In this document: one piece after another, positions 46,548 through 58,300 of the stretch
Layout of the letters: each line of letters opens with the position of its first letter
Numbering within the stretch: position 1 is the stretch's first letter
DNA from: Ophiosphaerella korrae
Taxonomy: Eukaryota; Ascomycota; Dothideomycetes; Pleosporales; Phaeosphaeriaceae
Assembly: GCA_028456385.1 (NCBI GenBank)
Contig: JALNQF010000135.1
Coordinates: forward strand, 57,006-121,005
Length of the DNA stretch: 64,000 nucleotides
Direction of reading: 5' to 3'
The notes under the pieces: model-generated
Databases searched by the model: none
Told to the model about the DNA's origin: nothing
Seen by the model: only the letters and a program-made list of their open reading frames with translations
Translations under genes and position numbers: made by a program

Positions 46548-46838
46548 ATGCCCCAAGAGTCAGTAACCACCACGGCTAAAACGATCACAACAACCATCCC
46601 CACGACCACCACGGCCACCTCGTCAGTCGCGGTCACGACCACCGAAACCACCTGCAAACCCATGCACAGGAGCTGTTCATTTGCGGAACCAGAGCCGCAC
46701 GCAAAAAGGTCACTTTCCGGAAAACTATATTCACCGCCGCGAACCAAGAGCCCCGCGCCGGAAGGCATGGCGAGAAGGAACACGCTGGAGAAGATGACCA
46801 AAGGCGGGGAGGAAGAGGGCAGCCCCAACAAAACGTAG
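46548..46838 (+). CDS. Small Thr-rich hypothetical protein
   Basis: Single exon, 96 aa, starting at ATG 46548 in the context TTGCACCATGC. The first 35 residues are almost only Thr, Ala, Val and Ile (for example TTTIPTTTTATSS). A basic Ser/Pro/Arg-rich second half follows: KPMHRSCSFAEPEPHAKRSL, KLYSPPRTKSPAPEGMARRN, TLEKMTKGGEEEG. The CxxxxHRSCSFAE and ARRNTLEKM segments look like short linear or phosphorylation motifs. A promoter-like TATA plus A30 tract sits upstream, and the gene converges on the glutamate-cysteine ligase subunit gene with an 87-bp gap. I do not recognise the family. Confidence 0.5.
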   Translation: MPQESVTTTAKTITTTIPTTTTATSSVAVTTTETTCKPMHRSCSFAEPEPHAKRSLSGKLYSPPRTKSPAPEGMARRNTLEKMTKGGEEEGSPNKT

Positions 46839-46925
46839 ATAAACTTCTGTTTTAAGGGCGGGACAGAGAGTAGTCTATCCGTAAATGCCAGAATCTAGAT
46901 CTATGACTTAGCTTCTAAGCAATTT

Positions 46926-47903
46926 CTACGCCTTTAACTCTGCGACGGCAAAATACCCCTTGTTCTCCACCACGCCTCTATCCTTCACGACCGCAGTGTA
47001 CTTGACAACCCACTGCGGCTCCACATCGCCCTTCAGCCCCTCGGCGTTATCCTCCCCAGCCAACACGCCCGACCCGCCCTCGCCAGATCCCAAAATCTGC
47101 CTGAGCGTACCGCGCGGCAGAATATTCGTGCAGTCGTTATGCGTCAGTAGCTCAATCTGCTGCTGCTTCGCGTACAAGATTAGGGGCTTTGGCACGACGC
47201 AGCAGTCGCGGACGTTGATCTGGTTGACGTTCGGCTTGATGTTGATTTGCTCAAGGAACTTTGTTAGGCGCGAGACGCCGAGTTCTGCGATGCCGAGTTT
47301 GGACACGAGGCCGTCTTGTTTTAGGCGCTCGAGCGTGCGCCATGTGGTTGCCATTGTTTCGATGTCGTCGGGGGGCCCCGCGTCGGCGCAGGGCGAGGAT
47401 GTGGATGCTGAGGGTGCGTCGTCGAAGTCTGAGTCCGAGTCGTCCGCGTCAAAGGTTATGCCTGGGAAGCTTACTATTAGGAGGTCTATTGAGGCTGTGC
47501 CGAGTTCTTTGAGGACGAGATCGATTGCTTCTCTGGTCTGGGCGCAGCGGCGGTCGGCGGGTATGTTTGGGAGGTAGAATAACTTGACAGTGATGTCATA
47601 GGATTCGCGGGGCTCGGTGAGAGGCGAGGGTGTGTGCTTGGGTATTGAGAGGGCGGAATCTGATTGCGAGGTCCAGGCGCGGTAGCTTGATTTAGGGGTT
47701 GAGCCATTGGTTGCAGCGGATAGTGACGAGGATTGATGGGACTTGAAGTTTGTGCCGAGGGAGGAAGTGAGTTCGGTATTCGACTTCTCGAAGAAGGGGC
47801 GCCGTATCACCGAGGGGACCCCTGACATGATATTCCTGGCTGAATTAGCAGTGTTCTCGGAGAGAGCGCGGGTGGCATACGAGGTGGAGAGTATGAGTTT
47901 CAT
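46926..47903 (-). CDS. Glutamate-cysteine ligase regulatory (light) subunit
   Basis: Single exon, 325 aa, from ATG at 47903. The protein has the aldo-keto-reductase-like fold of GCLM proteins. Motifs include YDITVKLFYLPNIPADRRCA, REAIDLVLKELGTASIDLLI, and the diagnostic block TWRTLERLKQDGLVSKLGIA followed by ELGVSRLTKFLEQ. NQINVRDCCVVPKPLI and LLTHNDCTNILP are also typical. The catalytic AKR tetrad is not expected in GCLM. It should bind the catalytic subunit and tune its affinity for glutamate and its feedback by glutathione. An acidic insertion (DADDSDSDFDDAPS) after the central strand is unusual in length and probably a surface loop. Confidence 0.88.
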   Translation of the reverse strand: MKLILSTSYATRALSENTANSARNIMSGVPSVIRRPFFEKSNTELTSSLGTNFKSHQSSSLSAATNGSTPKSSYRAWTSQSDSALSIPKHTPSPLTEPRESYDITVKLFYLPNIPADRRCAQTREAIDLVLKELGTASIDLLIVSFPGITFDADDSDSDFDDAPSASTSSPCADAGPPDDIETMATTWRTLERLKQDGLVSKLGIAELGVSRLTKFLEQINIKPNVNQINVRDCCVVPKPLILYAKQQQIELLTHNDCTNILPRGTLRQILGSGEGGSGVLAGEDNAEGLKGDVEPQWVVKYTAVVKDRGVVENKGYFAVAELKA

Positions 47904-48345
47904 GGTGGCGGTTGGTGGTGGTGAAGGGGTTGGATAGTAGCGGAAGTAATGTATCCAGTCTCAGTCTTAAAGCAAAAATTTTTACAGCTTGTAGAGAGAG
48001 GGGGCAAGTAAAGAATTCAAGAAGTAGGTGTTTGTCAGCCAGTGCCAAACTGATATAGCGCCGGAGCAGGGAAGGAATTGGTTACCAGTCGGCGCCTCAA
48101 ACGGTGATGGGCCAGGCAGAATAAATTTAGGGTATTTGAGAAGCAGATGGCAGTGCTATTTAGAGGCTGCAGCTATGCAATGCAGGACGTGTTTGGGTGC
48201 GGGTTGGCGGGGTGTCCATGAGGGCGCATTGACGTGCAGTCAAGCTCAAACTCGCGGGGTGCCCAGCTCCTCCTATGCCGATCCACCAAACTTCCGTAGA
48301 AAGCCCTCCACTACTGCACTCTCACACCCAACCGGCCCAGTCACC
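47904..48345. promoter_or_regulatory. Divergent promoter interval, GCLM / AP-1 sigma
   Basis: The two starts lie 442 bp apart, so both promoters are here. No specific site is assigned. Confidence 0.35.
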
Positions 48346-49072
48346 ATGACGATACAGTGAGCGCACCATTACTTGATAATGAAAAGCCACTGCAGCGGCT
48401 AACCCCAGCAGATACCTCATTCTGCTCTCGCGGCAGGGCAAAGTGGTTGGTACCTCACCCTGAAATCGCGGTTGGCTCTGCTGAAAGATGATGGTAGCGC
48501 CTGGCCAAGTGGTTCACCACTCTTGCCCCCAAAGACAAGGCCAAAATTGTCAAGGACGTGTCCCAACTCGTGCTCGCGCGCCGCACGCGCATGTGCAACT
48601 TCTTGGAGTACAAAGGTCGGCCGTGTCTCCATCAGCCAAGGCATTCGTTCCATGTCCCCATGCTCACCCTTCTGCGCAGACACCAAGATTGTCTATCGCC
48701 GATATGCCTCGCTCTTCTTCATTGCGGGGTGCGACTCGACCGACAACGAGCTAATCACCCTTGAAATCGTCCATCGCTATGTCGAGCAGATGGACAAGTA
48801 CTACGGCAACGTGTGCGAGCTCGACATCATCTTCAACTTCCAGAAGGCTTACTTCATTCTCGACGAGCTCCTGTTGGCTGGCGAAATGCAGGAGAGCAGC
48901 AAGAAGAACGTGCTGAGATGCATCGGCCAACAGGACAGCCTGGAGGATATGGAGGTGAGTGAGGCCTGACCGTCTCCACCAGCCCGTCTGTCGCTTCGCC
49001 TAGCCGTCTGATGACTGACGCCCATCTTTCTCTGCCTAGGCCGAGGATGACATCGTCACCAAGATCATGTAG
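48346..49072 (+). CDS. aps1: AP-1 clathrin adaptor complex, sigma subunit
   Basis: Five exons, 48346-48356, 48412-48445, 48498-48615, 48680-48954 and 49040-49072, encode 156 aa, the standard sigma-adaptin length. Spliced sequence starts [20 protein letters not shown] and continues [57 protein letters not shown] and [15 protein letters not shown]. It ends [11 protein letters not shown], matching AP-1 rather than AP-2. Sigma stabilises the adaptor core and helps bind dileucine sorting signals at the trans-Golgi network and endosomes. Intron 2 uses the donor GTTGGT, a weaker GTNNGT form, chosen because it alone keeps GKVRLAKWF. Introns are 52-85 bp. Confidence 0.94.
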
Positions 49073-50246
49073 CCCGTGCCGACCAAGCGCACAACATCCT
49101 TCACACGTCCGCTCGTCGCGACCCGCCCGCCTGACTACCAAGAGCTGCCGCTAACAAAGCCCCTGTCGGCACACAGAAAGCAGAAGACTTCAAAGGCCGC
49201 CTGCGAGAAAGCGGCCTGACCGCATGAACGCAGGGAACGGTGACCAAGACGAACAGCATTGCAGGGCGTTGTACTATGGAAGCGACGACATCTCATCTTG
49301 GCAATGCGGTATACCACTGCTTGGCTTATGGCACGCACATGCTAAGCATCATAATCGGACAGGCGTCGAGGAGCAGAACATATCCAATCGGTGCAGGGTG
49401 GTGGGTCCACTGGAGAACGCACTATTTGCCGTCTTGCCTTGCAGCGCAGATGGCAATAGATGTACTCTAAATACTACGAATCATCATCTCCATTTCAAAG
49501 GCTTTCCTCGCTTCAGCTAAGTTTGACGCAATCGATTGGGAGACTCGAACGTGATCACAATATCATGCATCGAGCCTACTACCCTATACACATATCATGA
49601 CTTTCTATTTCCTTCACTCTTCTTACTCTAACAAGTCTAGGTATATGACAGACCTTAGCATGCATATTATATGAACCGCTGCCGAGCTGATTGCCAGGCA
49701 GCTTGTCCCCTCCGTCATCTCATGTACTTCGGGCGAAGTCGGACATGGCGTCCCATCTATTCACGATATTATCACATACCGCTAACAGCAGGACTGAACA
49801 CCACTCAAGCATCGACAAGCCCCCATTCAGTGCCGTCTTCACATGTCGTTGGTCGAGGGCAGTTTCCAAGACGGTCAGGAAGCACCAATCAGGCGGACGT
49901 ATCCAGCATGCCGCTGACTTAGCTCGGCAACCCGCCAAGACGCTCACCTTCTCCGCAATTCACTTTGGAACAACTCACACCACTACGTATCCCATCTCAC
50001 CGACCTTTATGTCACCCACCTGCTAGACAGCTGTCTGGCCGTGACAACAAAATCCATTCCTCTCCGCAGCCAGCCTAGAGTTGTGTATTCCGTTGCATCG
50101 GCTCACGCAGGCCACTCACGAAACAAAGGAGCCCCAGAGCAAGCAGCGTCGGCGTGCTGAGACGACCACCGCATTTACATTTGCAGGAACCGACGCGATA
50201 AGAAGACAACAAGTGTTTCAAGCCGAAGCCTTTTAGACCCGGCGCA
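49073..50246. other. Intergenic region between AP-1 sigma and Maf1
   Basis: About 1.2 kb with no recognised gene. Short open frames at 49.2-50.0 kb lack family resemblance. It contains the AP-1 sigma 3' end and the Maf1 promoter. Confidence 0.4.
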
Positions 50247-51332
50247 ATGAAGGTGGGTGCATAGGGCGATAAGCATATCAATGATGATGTAGCTGACCTG
50301 GGGCAGTACCTTGATTTGTGTGCCCTCCACGAGGTGAACCTCGCCCTCAACTTTGACACCCAAGACACGGCCATAATTGGCGGATGCGACCTATGGACAG
50401 TTAAAGCAGCCGGGAGCGATAAGAAATTGTACAAGCGTATTGAAAAGACGTTGGAGGAGCGACACAAGGACCTGTTATCGTTTGTCGCAGACCACTCGGC
50501 GCAGTCTGCCGCTGAGTTCGCAGACCAGGTGGACATCGCACGGGACACGCCTTTTGGCAGCTTCAATGAGCCTTCAAACCGTCATACGTTCGCATACCTG
50601 ATCGCAACCCTTAACGCAACGCATATCGACTACGATTTCGCAAATACGTTGAACCCAGACGAGTTCCACCGGGAGACACAGCAGAGCTTTATGCATAAGA
50701 TTGACCAAACCATGTACTATCTTCGCCCACAGGTTTATTCGGCAGGTCTTCCCGTAGGCGCGGTCACGCCCCTCGGTTCGCCCATCTGGAGCCCGCGATC
50801 ATGGCAGCTGTTAGACAGCGAGATGGACTTGGCAAACTGCGAATACTATGCCTGGGAGCCATCTGACGATCCGTATGCCGATGACGGCGCTATCTGGAGC
50901 CACCATTTCTTCCTCTACAACAAGGAGCGCAAGCGCGTATGCTACTTCTACCTCCGCGGCATATCTGCCCTCTCCAGCAGCCCAAGCGTGCCCATGTCCC
51001 TCATGTCCAAATTCAAGCTCTCCAAGCACGAATCCAGCTCCAACAACGGCAGCCGCAAGCGTGCAGAATACTGGCTGGGCGACCGCGCCCGTAAAGGCCT
51101 CGAAGCATATGGCGACTCAGACGAGCTAGACAACATGGTCATCGACCACCCAGGCGACGTTGTCGACGCCGAACAGAACTCATGGAACCCAGTCCGCGAA
51201 ATGAGCTGCGACGCAGACTACTACGAGAGCGATGTTGATAGCGACGTCGAAAGCCTCGTGGACCGCCACCGCCGCCACAAAAACAAAATCCGTACTATGA
51301 GCGAGGGCGTCATGGAGCGGATGGAACTCTAG
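50247..51332 (+). CDS. maf1: Maf1, repressor of RNA polymerase III transcription
   Basis: Two exons, 50247-50252 and 50307-51332, encode 343 aa. Exon 1 is only Met-Lys; the splice gives MKYLDLCALHEVNLALNFDT. Conserved Maf1 blocks follow: GGCDLWTVKAAGSDKKLYKR, NRHTFAYLIATLNATHIDYD, the signature DYDFANTLNPDEF, then CEYYAWEPSDDPYADDGAIW and the C-terminal WSHHFFLYNKERKRVCYFYL. The Ser-rich, basic stretch around FKLSKHESSSNNGSRKR is the mobile region that carries phosphosites in other Maf1 proteins, and the C-terminus is acidic (DVDSDVESL). Maf1 shuttles to the nucleus on nutrient stress and blocks Pol III at Brf1. Assignment is firm. Confidence 0.96.
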
Positions 51333-52279
51333 TCTGTTCCTGCTGGCGCCACACGTCTCAACACGCTACGTTCCTACACTAGTAAGTTCACCACTTTCCT
51401 CTGTTTCTTTGCGTTTTGTCATATTTGTGGGAGGGGAGGCATTATGGGCGTTTTGTTTTTGCGGAAAGTCGGATGTGGTGTTTACTGTTTTATTTTTTTT
51501 CCTTTAGGTGAGTCTTTGTCTCGTCTTGAGCGTGATTATGACGGGGCGTTACGGTCGGTGGGAGCGACGCGGTCGACGTCCTTGTTTTGATCGTGAGGCT
51601 CTAGATACCCACTTTCTTGTTTCTTTTTTCTCATGACCTGGGTGTGGGGAGATGAAGGTAGTGGATGACGGATGAGGGATGATCGTGATGAATAATGTGG
51701 GCTTGGAGTTGCGGGTGGAGTGGGGGTGAAATAAAAATGTTTATTGAATCATGGGCGTGCGTGGTGAGATTTTGTCTGTGGTGTTTGGTTGCGTGGTGGA
51801 GTGAATGTGATGATCACTGATGTTAGATACGTGTTTCATGCCGCGATTCTGGAGGACATAGCTTTGCAGTAGAATGCACGTGGTTGAGTTTGAGTGACGT
51901 CTTTGTGATTTGTGTTCCGAGAGCAAGGGAGTTGCGATAGTTGTGGTCAGGGTGAATGATACATTCACTCAGAGTGTCTGATTGATTAGCGCAAGTAATT
52001 TGTTTTATGCACGCTCCTCTTATGCCTTAATTTCTGTCCTTGCTGTAAACCCTCTAATAGTCCGTATATATTTCATAAAATCCACAAATCTCCCAGCACA
52101 CACCACCAAGATGGGCCGGGCGAAAGCTCGTGATAAACCTTTTCAAGGCAAACTGGTTAAGTAGATATATAAGCCAAGGTTTCAGCCATACCTCACAACA
52201 GAGATGAATAACCCTCTGTCCCTGGTAGAGGATGGTTCTTTTTGTTACGAAGTTCGATCCTGGGTGATGGATTATCGCC

Positions 52280-52309
52280 TTTTTTTTTTTTTTTGGGGGG
52301 GGGGGGGGG
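52280..52309. repeat. T15-G15 homopolymer junction
   Basis: Fifteen T residues are followed directly by fifteen G residues and then AGGGG. Such a run could form G-quadruplex structure or be a sequencing or assembly error at a homopolymer. Confidence 0.8.
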
Positions 52310-55300
52310 AGGGGTTGTTTTGATATTTTATTGGTTTGGTGGGACCGCATGGAGTGAGGTAAATCGTATGAAGAGTCTAGATAGTGTTTCGACACGATTC
52401 TTACGGATACGGACAAGTAGCGTTGTATTGATCCAGGACATTGATGTGTATGATCTCTTGTCGCCCGCTTGACTGAAAAATGTGAAAGTGCGCTTCCCAT
52501 ACTTATGTGTGATGCGCACAATACGTAATGTATCACAAGGTCTCTCGATTGCAACATATCGAATTCCTTCTGCCTTACGTAGTATATTCATTCGTAAAAG
52601 GCAGTCCAAGTAGAGCTTATCCAAGTAGCTACTGTTCCTCAATTCAACTGTCCAACGCTAAGTTCTCATCAGTGACAAGTAAGCTATCGACGCCAATCTC
52701 CTTGACGATGGAAAGCCAGTTCAAGCTCTGCCACACATACTGGGTATGGGGAGGCATGGCTCACAGCTGGCCTAGTATCTAGATAGGAATTGAAAGCGTC
52801 CGGCCATCTAGAGGCTCGTCCACTTGTGCTTCGTCGAGGAGAAGGCAGCCCCGGGGCCATCTACTGCTACTTCTCGCTATAATGGTTGCGGGTAAGGGCG
52901 ATTCTCTGTTGACAGCTTCTCAGCCCAACCTTGTACTCTCAGTCCGGTCGTCATGCGAGGGTATGAGATACCTGGTCGAAAACTTCACGCGTATTGGCGC
53001 AAGCGCCTTTCGGCGTAGATAATCTCTTGTTAGGCGGCAGTTGCGCTGACAGCTACACTCCTCTGTGTCTTGCTAGTCAGGGCAGTAGTCGGACAAAGAA
53101 ATATCCTCACCATACCCTACCTTGGTAGATTGTCTGCTTCCAATGGTTTAAGCTTTTCTGTACCTCTTGCTACCTCTAGAAAGGCTTGGAAGTGACAGAT
53201 CAAGCCTATGCAAATTGGGGGAACACACTTTCGTTTTCAAACATGGCGGTTATATTGACAACCCAAATACGTAGAAACCTTCCTTCCTTATATATTCTAA
53301 GCTCTGCGTTAGCGCGACTTGTTGTTTGATCAAGTGCGGCATCCTTCTCTGCTCGCCGAGGTTTGAGAACAGTATCTTTCTCGCCTATTCAACAATCATC
53401 GTAACTAAGGCTATATCTACTAGCCTTCCAGATCATTTGAAGAGACTCATTGACCGTGGTAGTTGTACTTTGGCTAGGACTGCCATCGTAGTGTTCGCCG
53501 TTGTTGCTGAAAGTGTACAAATCTATTCTCGCACCCAGTAAAACCTGTCGATCTCCCATCAATATTTCTTCAGTATTGCTGGAATCGCGGAAGCCGAAAA
53601 ATTTGTGTTCGCTGCGATATCGTCCGAGGTCGACTAAGCTCCTCAGAGTAGTCCCAGTTCTCATAATCGTAAGAAAATACCAGGCTCTTCGTGAGATCAA
53701 TGTTTAATCAATGACAAGTCTGTCTGCGGAAGTGATTCGAGGCAAGAGAGCGCAGCCACGCAAGCTACTATAACACGCAGTGGACACGTGTGTGTTATAA
53801 TAAAAAAATACTGCAAAATAAGCTCTTGACATTTATGCCCTGTAGTTGGCTGGAATGAGTAGACATTGGTGGTAGGGTAGTAAAGGTGTCTAGGTATGCA
53901 CTACTGGCTTTAGAGGTATTTGTAGGTCGCGGGTCAAATCTATGGAAATGCAGGAGGCAAGTACGATGGTGCCTCCTCTTGTAGCCCTCGTCTTGGCCAA
54001 ATTTTATTTTTCTTGTTACTAGGGACGACCACCAATATCGTACGGTAGACTGTAATCCAATGAAGGTCGGAAACCAAACTCAGAGTTAAAAGATCAGGAC
54101 AGCTTATGTACAATGGTATAACAACATGACAATATAATGTAATGATCTTACAAATACTTACTCATATAGTCGTCTTATACAGTAACTTCACTTGAGTAGG
54201 GTTTTTCGATTTATTATAATCACGATACATCTATAAATATACGTTGAATCTCCTTCGAAATGCCCGTTATGTCAGCCTTAGAGTCTTTTTCCTATAATAA
54301 AAAGCGGAAAGAGTGAGGAGGTAATAGGCAGTTATTCACTCCCTAGAAAACCTACTTCCTTCCCTACATTTCGATATTTTGGCGCAAAGTACTTGATAAA
54401 ACAAGGGAATGTCTAGGTTCGAGGAACAATAAAGTTTATATCTAAAGTAAATCGATACAAGAGTATGAAGATAATAAATATGCCTAAATTCGAGATAGCT
54501 GGGCTGTCAATGCCCCATGAAGATAAATGAGTTTTTCAGGTCAGCTGGATCAACGAGGTGTCGTCGATAATTGACAGTACTATCTACGTTCAAGACCAAG
54601 CAGTTCGGATTGCCGCACATGCAATCCTTCTTCCTTCCAGCGCACCAAACTTGTCCAGAATTTTGACATCCGACCTGCAGGTGGCGTACGAATCAAAGAG
54701 CAACTTACCCACATCACCACGATGTCTATAGGACATCTCTTGTGTATCTCTGGATAGTATGTACACCAAGCTCGCACAACATAGTGAAGGTGACTACATT
54801 ATTGACGCATTCCAATATCGGCCTCAAATTCAAGGCCACTCGGTAGACGGATCAATCACACAGTATGTACGCATTGGTGCGTATAGGTACTTTGACTCTA
54901 TTTCGTGGCTTGTGGTTATTGGGATGAAGGATCTGCTTGTAAGTCTGACCTGCATACCAGCGGCTCCAACGATGATCCCAGAACACGGGTATCTGATAAA
55001 AAAGCGTCCATGTTTCAGAGTGACTGTGCATACGCATAGTCAGCTACGCTGCCACGTCGGCATTGTACAAGATGCATTAGCACAAACTGTATAGCACCGG
55101 CATGACACCGTGATAGCTGTGTAGGTAGCCGTGTATCCTAGTCTACCAAGAGCGTCGTGTGAGCCCCGAGTTGTAATGGTCCGAGTCATGAGTACGCTGT
55201 GTTGGTGGCTTTGGTCCGCCGTGATATGATGGACTGCCTGTGGTGCATTGGCGCTTCTGAGCTTCACTGGTATGCTGCGAGGCTTCCTGTCCCCCGCGTC

Positions 55301-58300
55301 TGCAAGGCCTGGCCATGGTCGTCTCGGCCCCTGCACCTAATGCGTGCTTGTTTGTGGCTTCTGCAACATGTAGTCTCGTGAACAAGTTTATTCACCGATG
55401 ATGGCTATGCAAGCGAGCTAGTCATCTACGGATCTGATTGCCGTTAGACGAAAGTTTACCCGGCTGTGCCGCTGTGCTGCATGTTTGCTTTTGTCCTGGT
55501 TCGCCGATTAAATCGGTGAGCACACAGGCGAACCCAAGGCTGCGGCAGCTGGGAATACTGATAGAGTTCGTCATGTGCCGGGCATAACTCTGGAATGTGG
55601 GATAAATTGCCACGGTAAAACCGAAACTTGGACGCTAGGAATTGTGGTGGCGGCGTGGAGACTGCGTGCTGGCATGGCGTCGAGGGGCGTCTGCAGCTCG
55701 AGGTCGAGATTCGGTTCAACCTCGTTGCAATTGTACTTGAACGCTGTGTATAACCTCAGCATCTTGACGTACAGGGTGATGCATGCTCCCGAGTGGCCTG
55801 GGTCTGTGAGACTGTGGTTTTGCCGCTGGGATCGTACATACAGTTTGTTGGTGTGCCTTCGCAGTGGTATCTTGGAGGTCATTGGTCTCCACGCTGAGCT
55901 AAGCGGATGCAAGGCACAAAAGGCCCAGTCGAGAAAGCGATCGCCCTCTAACCATGACGATCAGTGTCACGCATACGAGTACGCTAAAACAAGGTGCAGC
56001 ATCGACATTATCGCGACATGGCTCACATCGGATTTGCACGCCAGCTAGGTTCTGAGAAGCTAAGAACTTTGAGCCCTCAGTTTTCCCCTTTCCCCCTTCA
56101 AGCAAACACTTTGCGTTGCATAGCCAATTCGCATAGCTTACGCACTGTAGCTTGCATGCTAGGGAAGGGGCAAAATCATAGACCTTGGGGTTAGACTTCT
56201 GACGTGAGAGTGTCACGAAACGTGGCGGTAGCGAGAGCCATGCATCATTTTGGCCCTTGCTTGTCCCACCAGGCTGAGGAGATAACAATTGCCGACGTCG
56301 CCATTCACCATCCTATCCAGTTTTGGATAGAATATTACAGTTAACAACAGACTTCTTTAGTGCTGAGAGGCTTTCACGCTCCCGTCAGCCAAACCAACTA
56401 GTATCAGCCAATGGAGCGATGGAGCCTGGATAAGCTGGGGGACAAATGGGCACCTCAGGCGAAAGTGGGGTGTCGCAAACGTTATCGAGAAGTAAGTAGC
56501 ATAGAAGCGAAGGCTGCCTGAGCTAGCCATGACAGCCGTCACATTTCAGCTGGGGCGCTCACGAGCAAACGTAGGTTGCTGACGTGGGAATCGACGATGG
56601 TTGAGGTATTTTGGAAGCGAAGAAAGGAAAGGCGCGTACAATAGGTCGAACCCCTTTGGCTTATTTAGACTGCTTCGTGAAGACAAAGAGCGCAAAAGCT
56701 AACCTGGTGGTCGGTTTCGTCGCCGATAGGACTCGACTCTCATGCGCGTACGGTCCCACAAGCTGATAGGTGCAGGTGCTGTTGGTGCCAGCATACTCAC
56801 CCTATCTACCTATCCACTTATGCGCAGTGTGCTGGTTCCTGCGTCCTGAACTGCTCGTTGGACAAGCGCGTCGTTTCATACCAAGGGGGTGGGTATGGAG
56901 GTGACGGATCTGAATGGTCCGGGGAAATCGCGGGTCATCTAGGCTAAACAAACGGAAGGTGGCGGAAGCAAAAGAACACAACTCGTCGAAAGCTGAAAAT
57001 CATGTGAGTGGTTGCGAGCAGATGACTACCAGAATTGTTGGGACGGCAGACGGCTTCCTGGATGGGCGGTTCATGGGATCTAGAGGCTCTGCGGCTACGG
57101 ATACGTGGTTCTGGATGCCATTCGACCATGTGGGTAGCCAATAGGATGCGTCGTGGCAAAGTGGATGGCTCATCTCCTAGGTAGTCGTATGGTTGTGAAT
57201 GTCGCACGTTCGCAAAAGGCCAGTCAAGGCTTGGTATGACTGTAAACTTGACAGCAACCATGAAGTTGTTCTTGAAGAGATGTGGCTGTGCGCGTGCTAT
57301 TGGCCCAAGCAGGCAGTGTGGCTCATTGCTAATTTACCAATCCCCATTTAGGTTCTAGCCGATCGTAGACTTCGGAGATTGTCAATCTCCTCGCGCCTTG
57401 GAACACAACACGAAATTGCGAATCTCAAACATGCATGACCGTTTGATAGCCCTTTTGGTTGCCCCTGGAAAAACTGGAGGCGGATGTGTCGCTCAGGGGC
57501 CGTGCGGATGACGACTTTTTCCTTTTGACACTGACAGCAACGTTGATGGACAATTGTGGAGGTTGCGATACCGCCTTTGTTGGCACCCGGGATCCAATAG
57601 CATCTACCGAAGTCTACTGTGGTGTGGCTTTGGGCATGCGGTCACGGTCGCTTCACGCACACACATTCTGTGTCTTTGTTCTTTGTCCACGCGATATACC
57701 TATAAAGAAAACGAATTTGTGGCTGTTAGGTAGTCCGCAGTTGAGTCCCTAGGCGCACAACGGATCACCTCACCGCTCAGCCGGCAACTGGCCACAAGAG
57801 AAGCCGTTGCATGCGTTGCATTCCAGCAGCTCGGTTCCTACCTGGGCTTAACTTGCGTTGGCTGCTAGGCCTGTGTGACGTTTGGCGTCGTTTGTTTTCG
57901 GACTCGGCAAGATTTTGTGAGAGATTTTCAAGAGCCTCAGGTTCCGGCATTGTCCTGGTAGGGTTGACAAAGAATAGATTTGAGAGTGGAGATGAAGTGA
58001 AGAAAATCACTACTTCAGGAGATAGCGCGCGTGGTCCCTGGCGATCATGAAGCTACATCGGTGCGGGAGACAAGGTCAAACCAGGTTGATGACGTCGGAG
58101 TGAAAAAGCTAGTCTTCGTCCGGTGGCCTTTGAGACCATTGGGTTGCAAAGAAAACCTGAACAAGTCCTCAGGGCACACAAAGGACCCGAAGCGCATGCC
58201 CTGGGTTACCTACTCTATGCAGGCCCATCAACTTAAGCAGTATGTATTGAAGATGAGATGGTTGAGTAGCCTGTTGGATAATCTTGTGGTAGTAGTTATC

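Noticed and set aside
52112..52164. Short frame MGRAKARDKPFQGKLVK
   Set aside because: Only 17 codons; no neighbouring exon could be joined convincingly.
52200..52270. tRNA-like segment (GTTCGATCC T-loop similarity)
   Set aside because: The bases flanking the T-loop-like sequence cannot form a T-stem, and no acceptor, D or anticodon stems fit.
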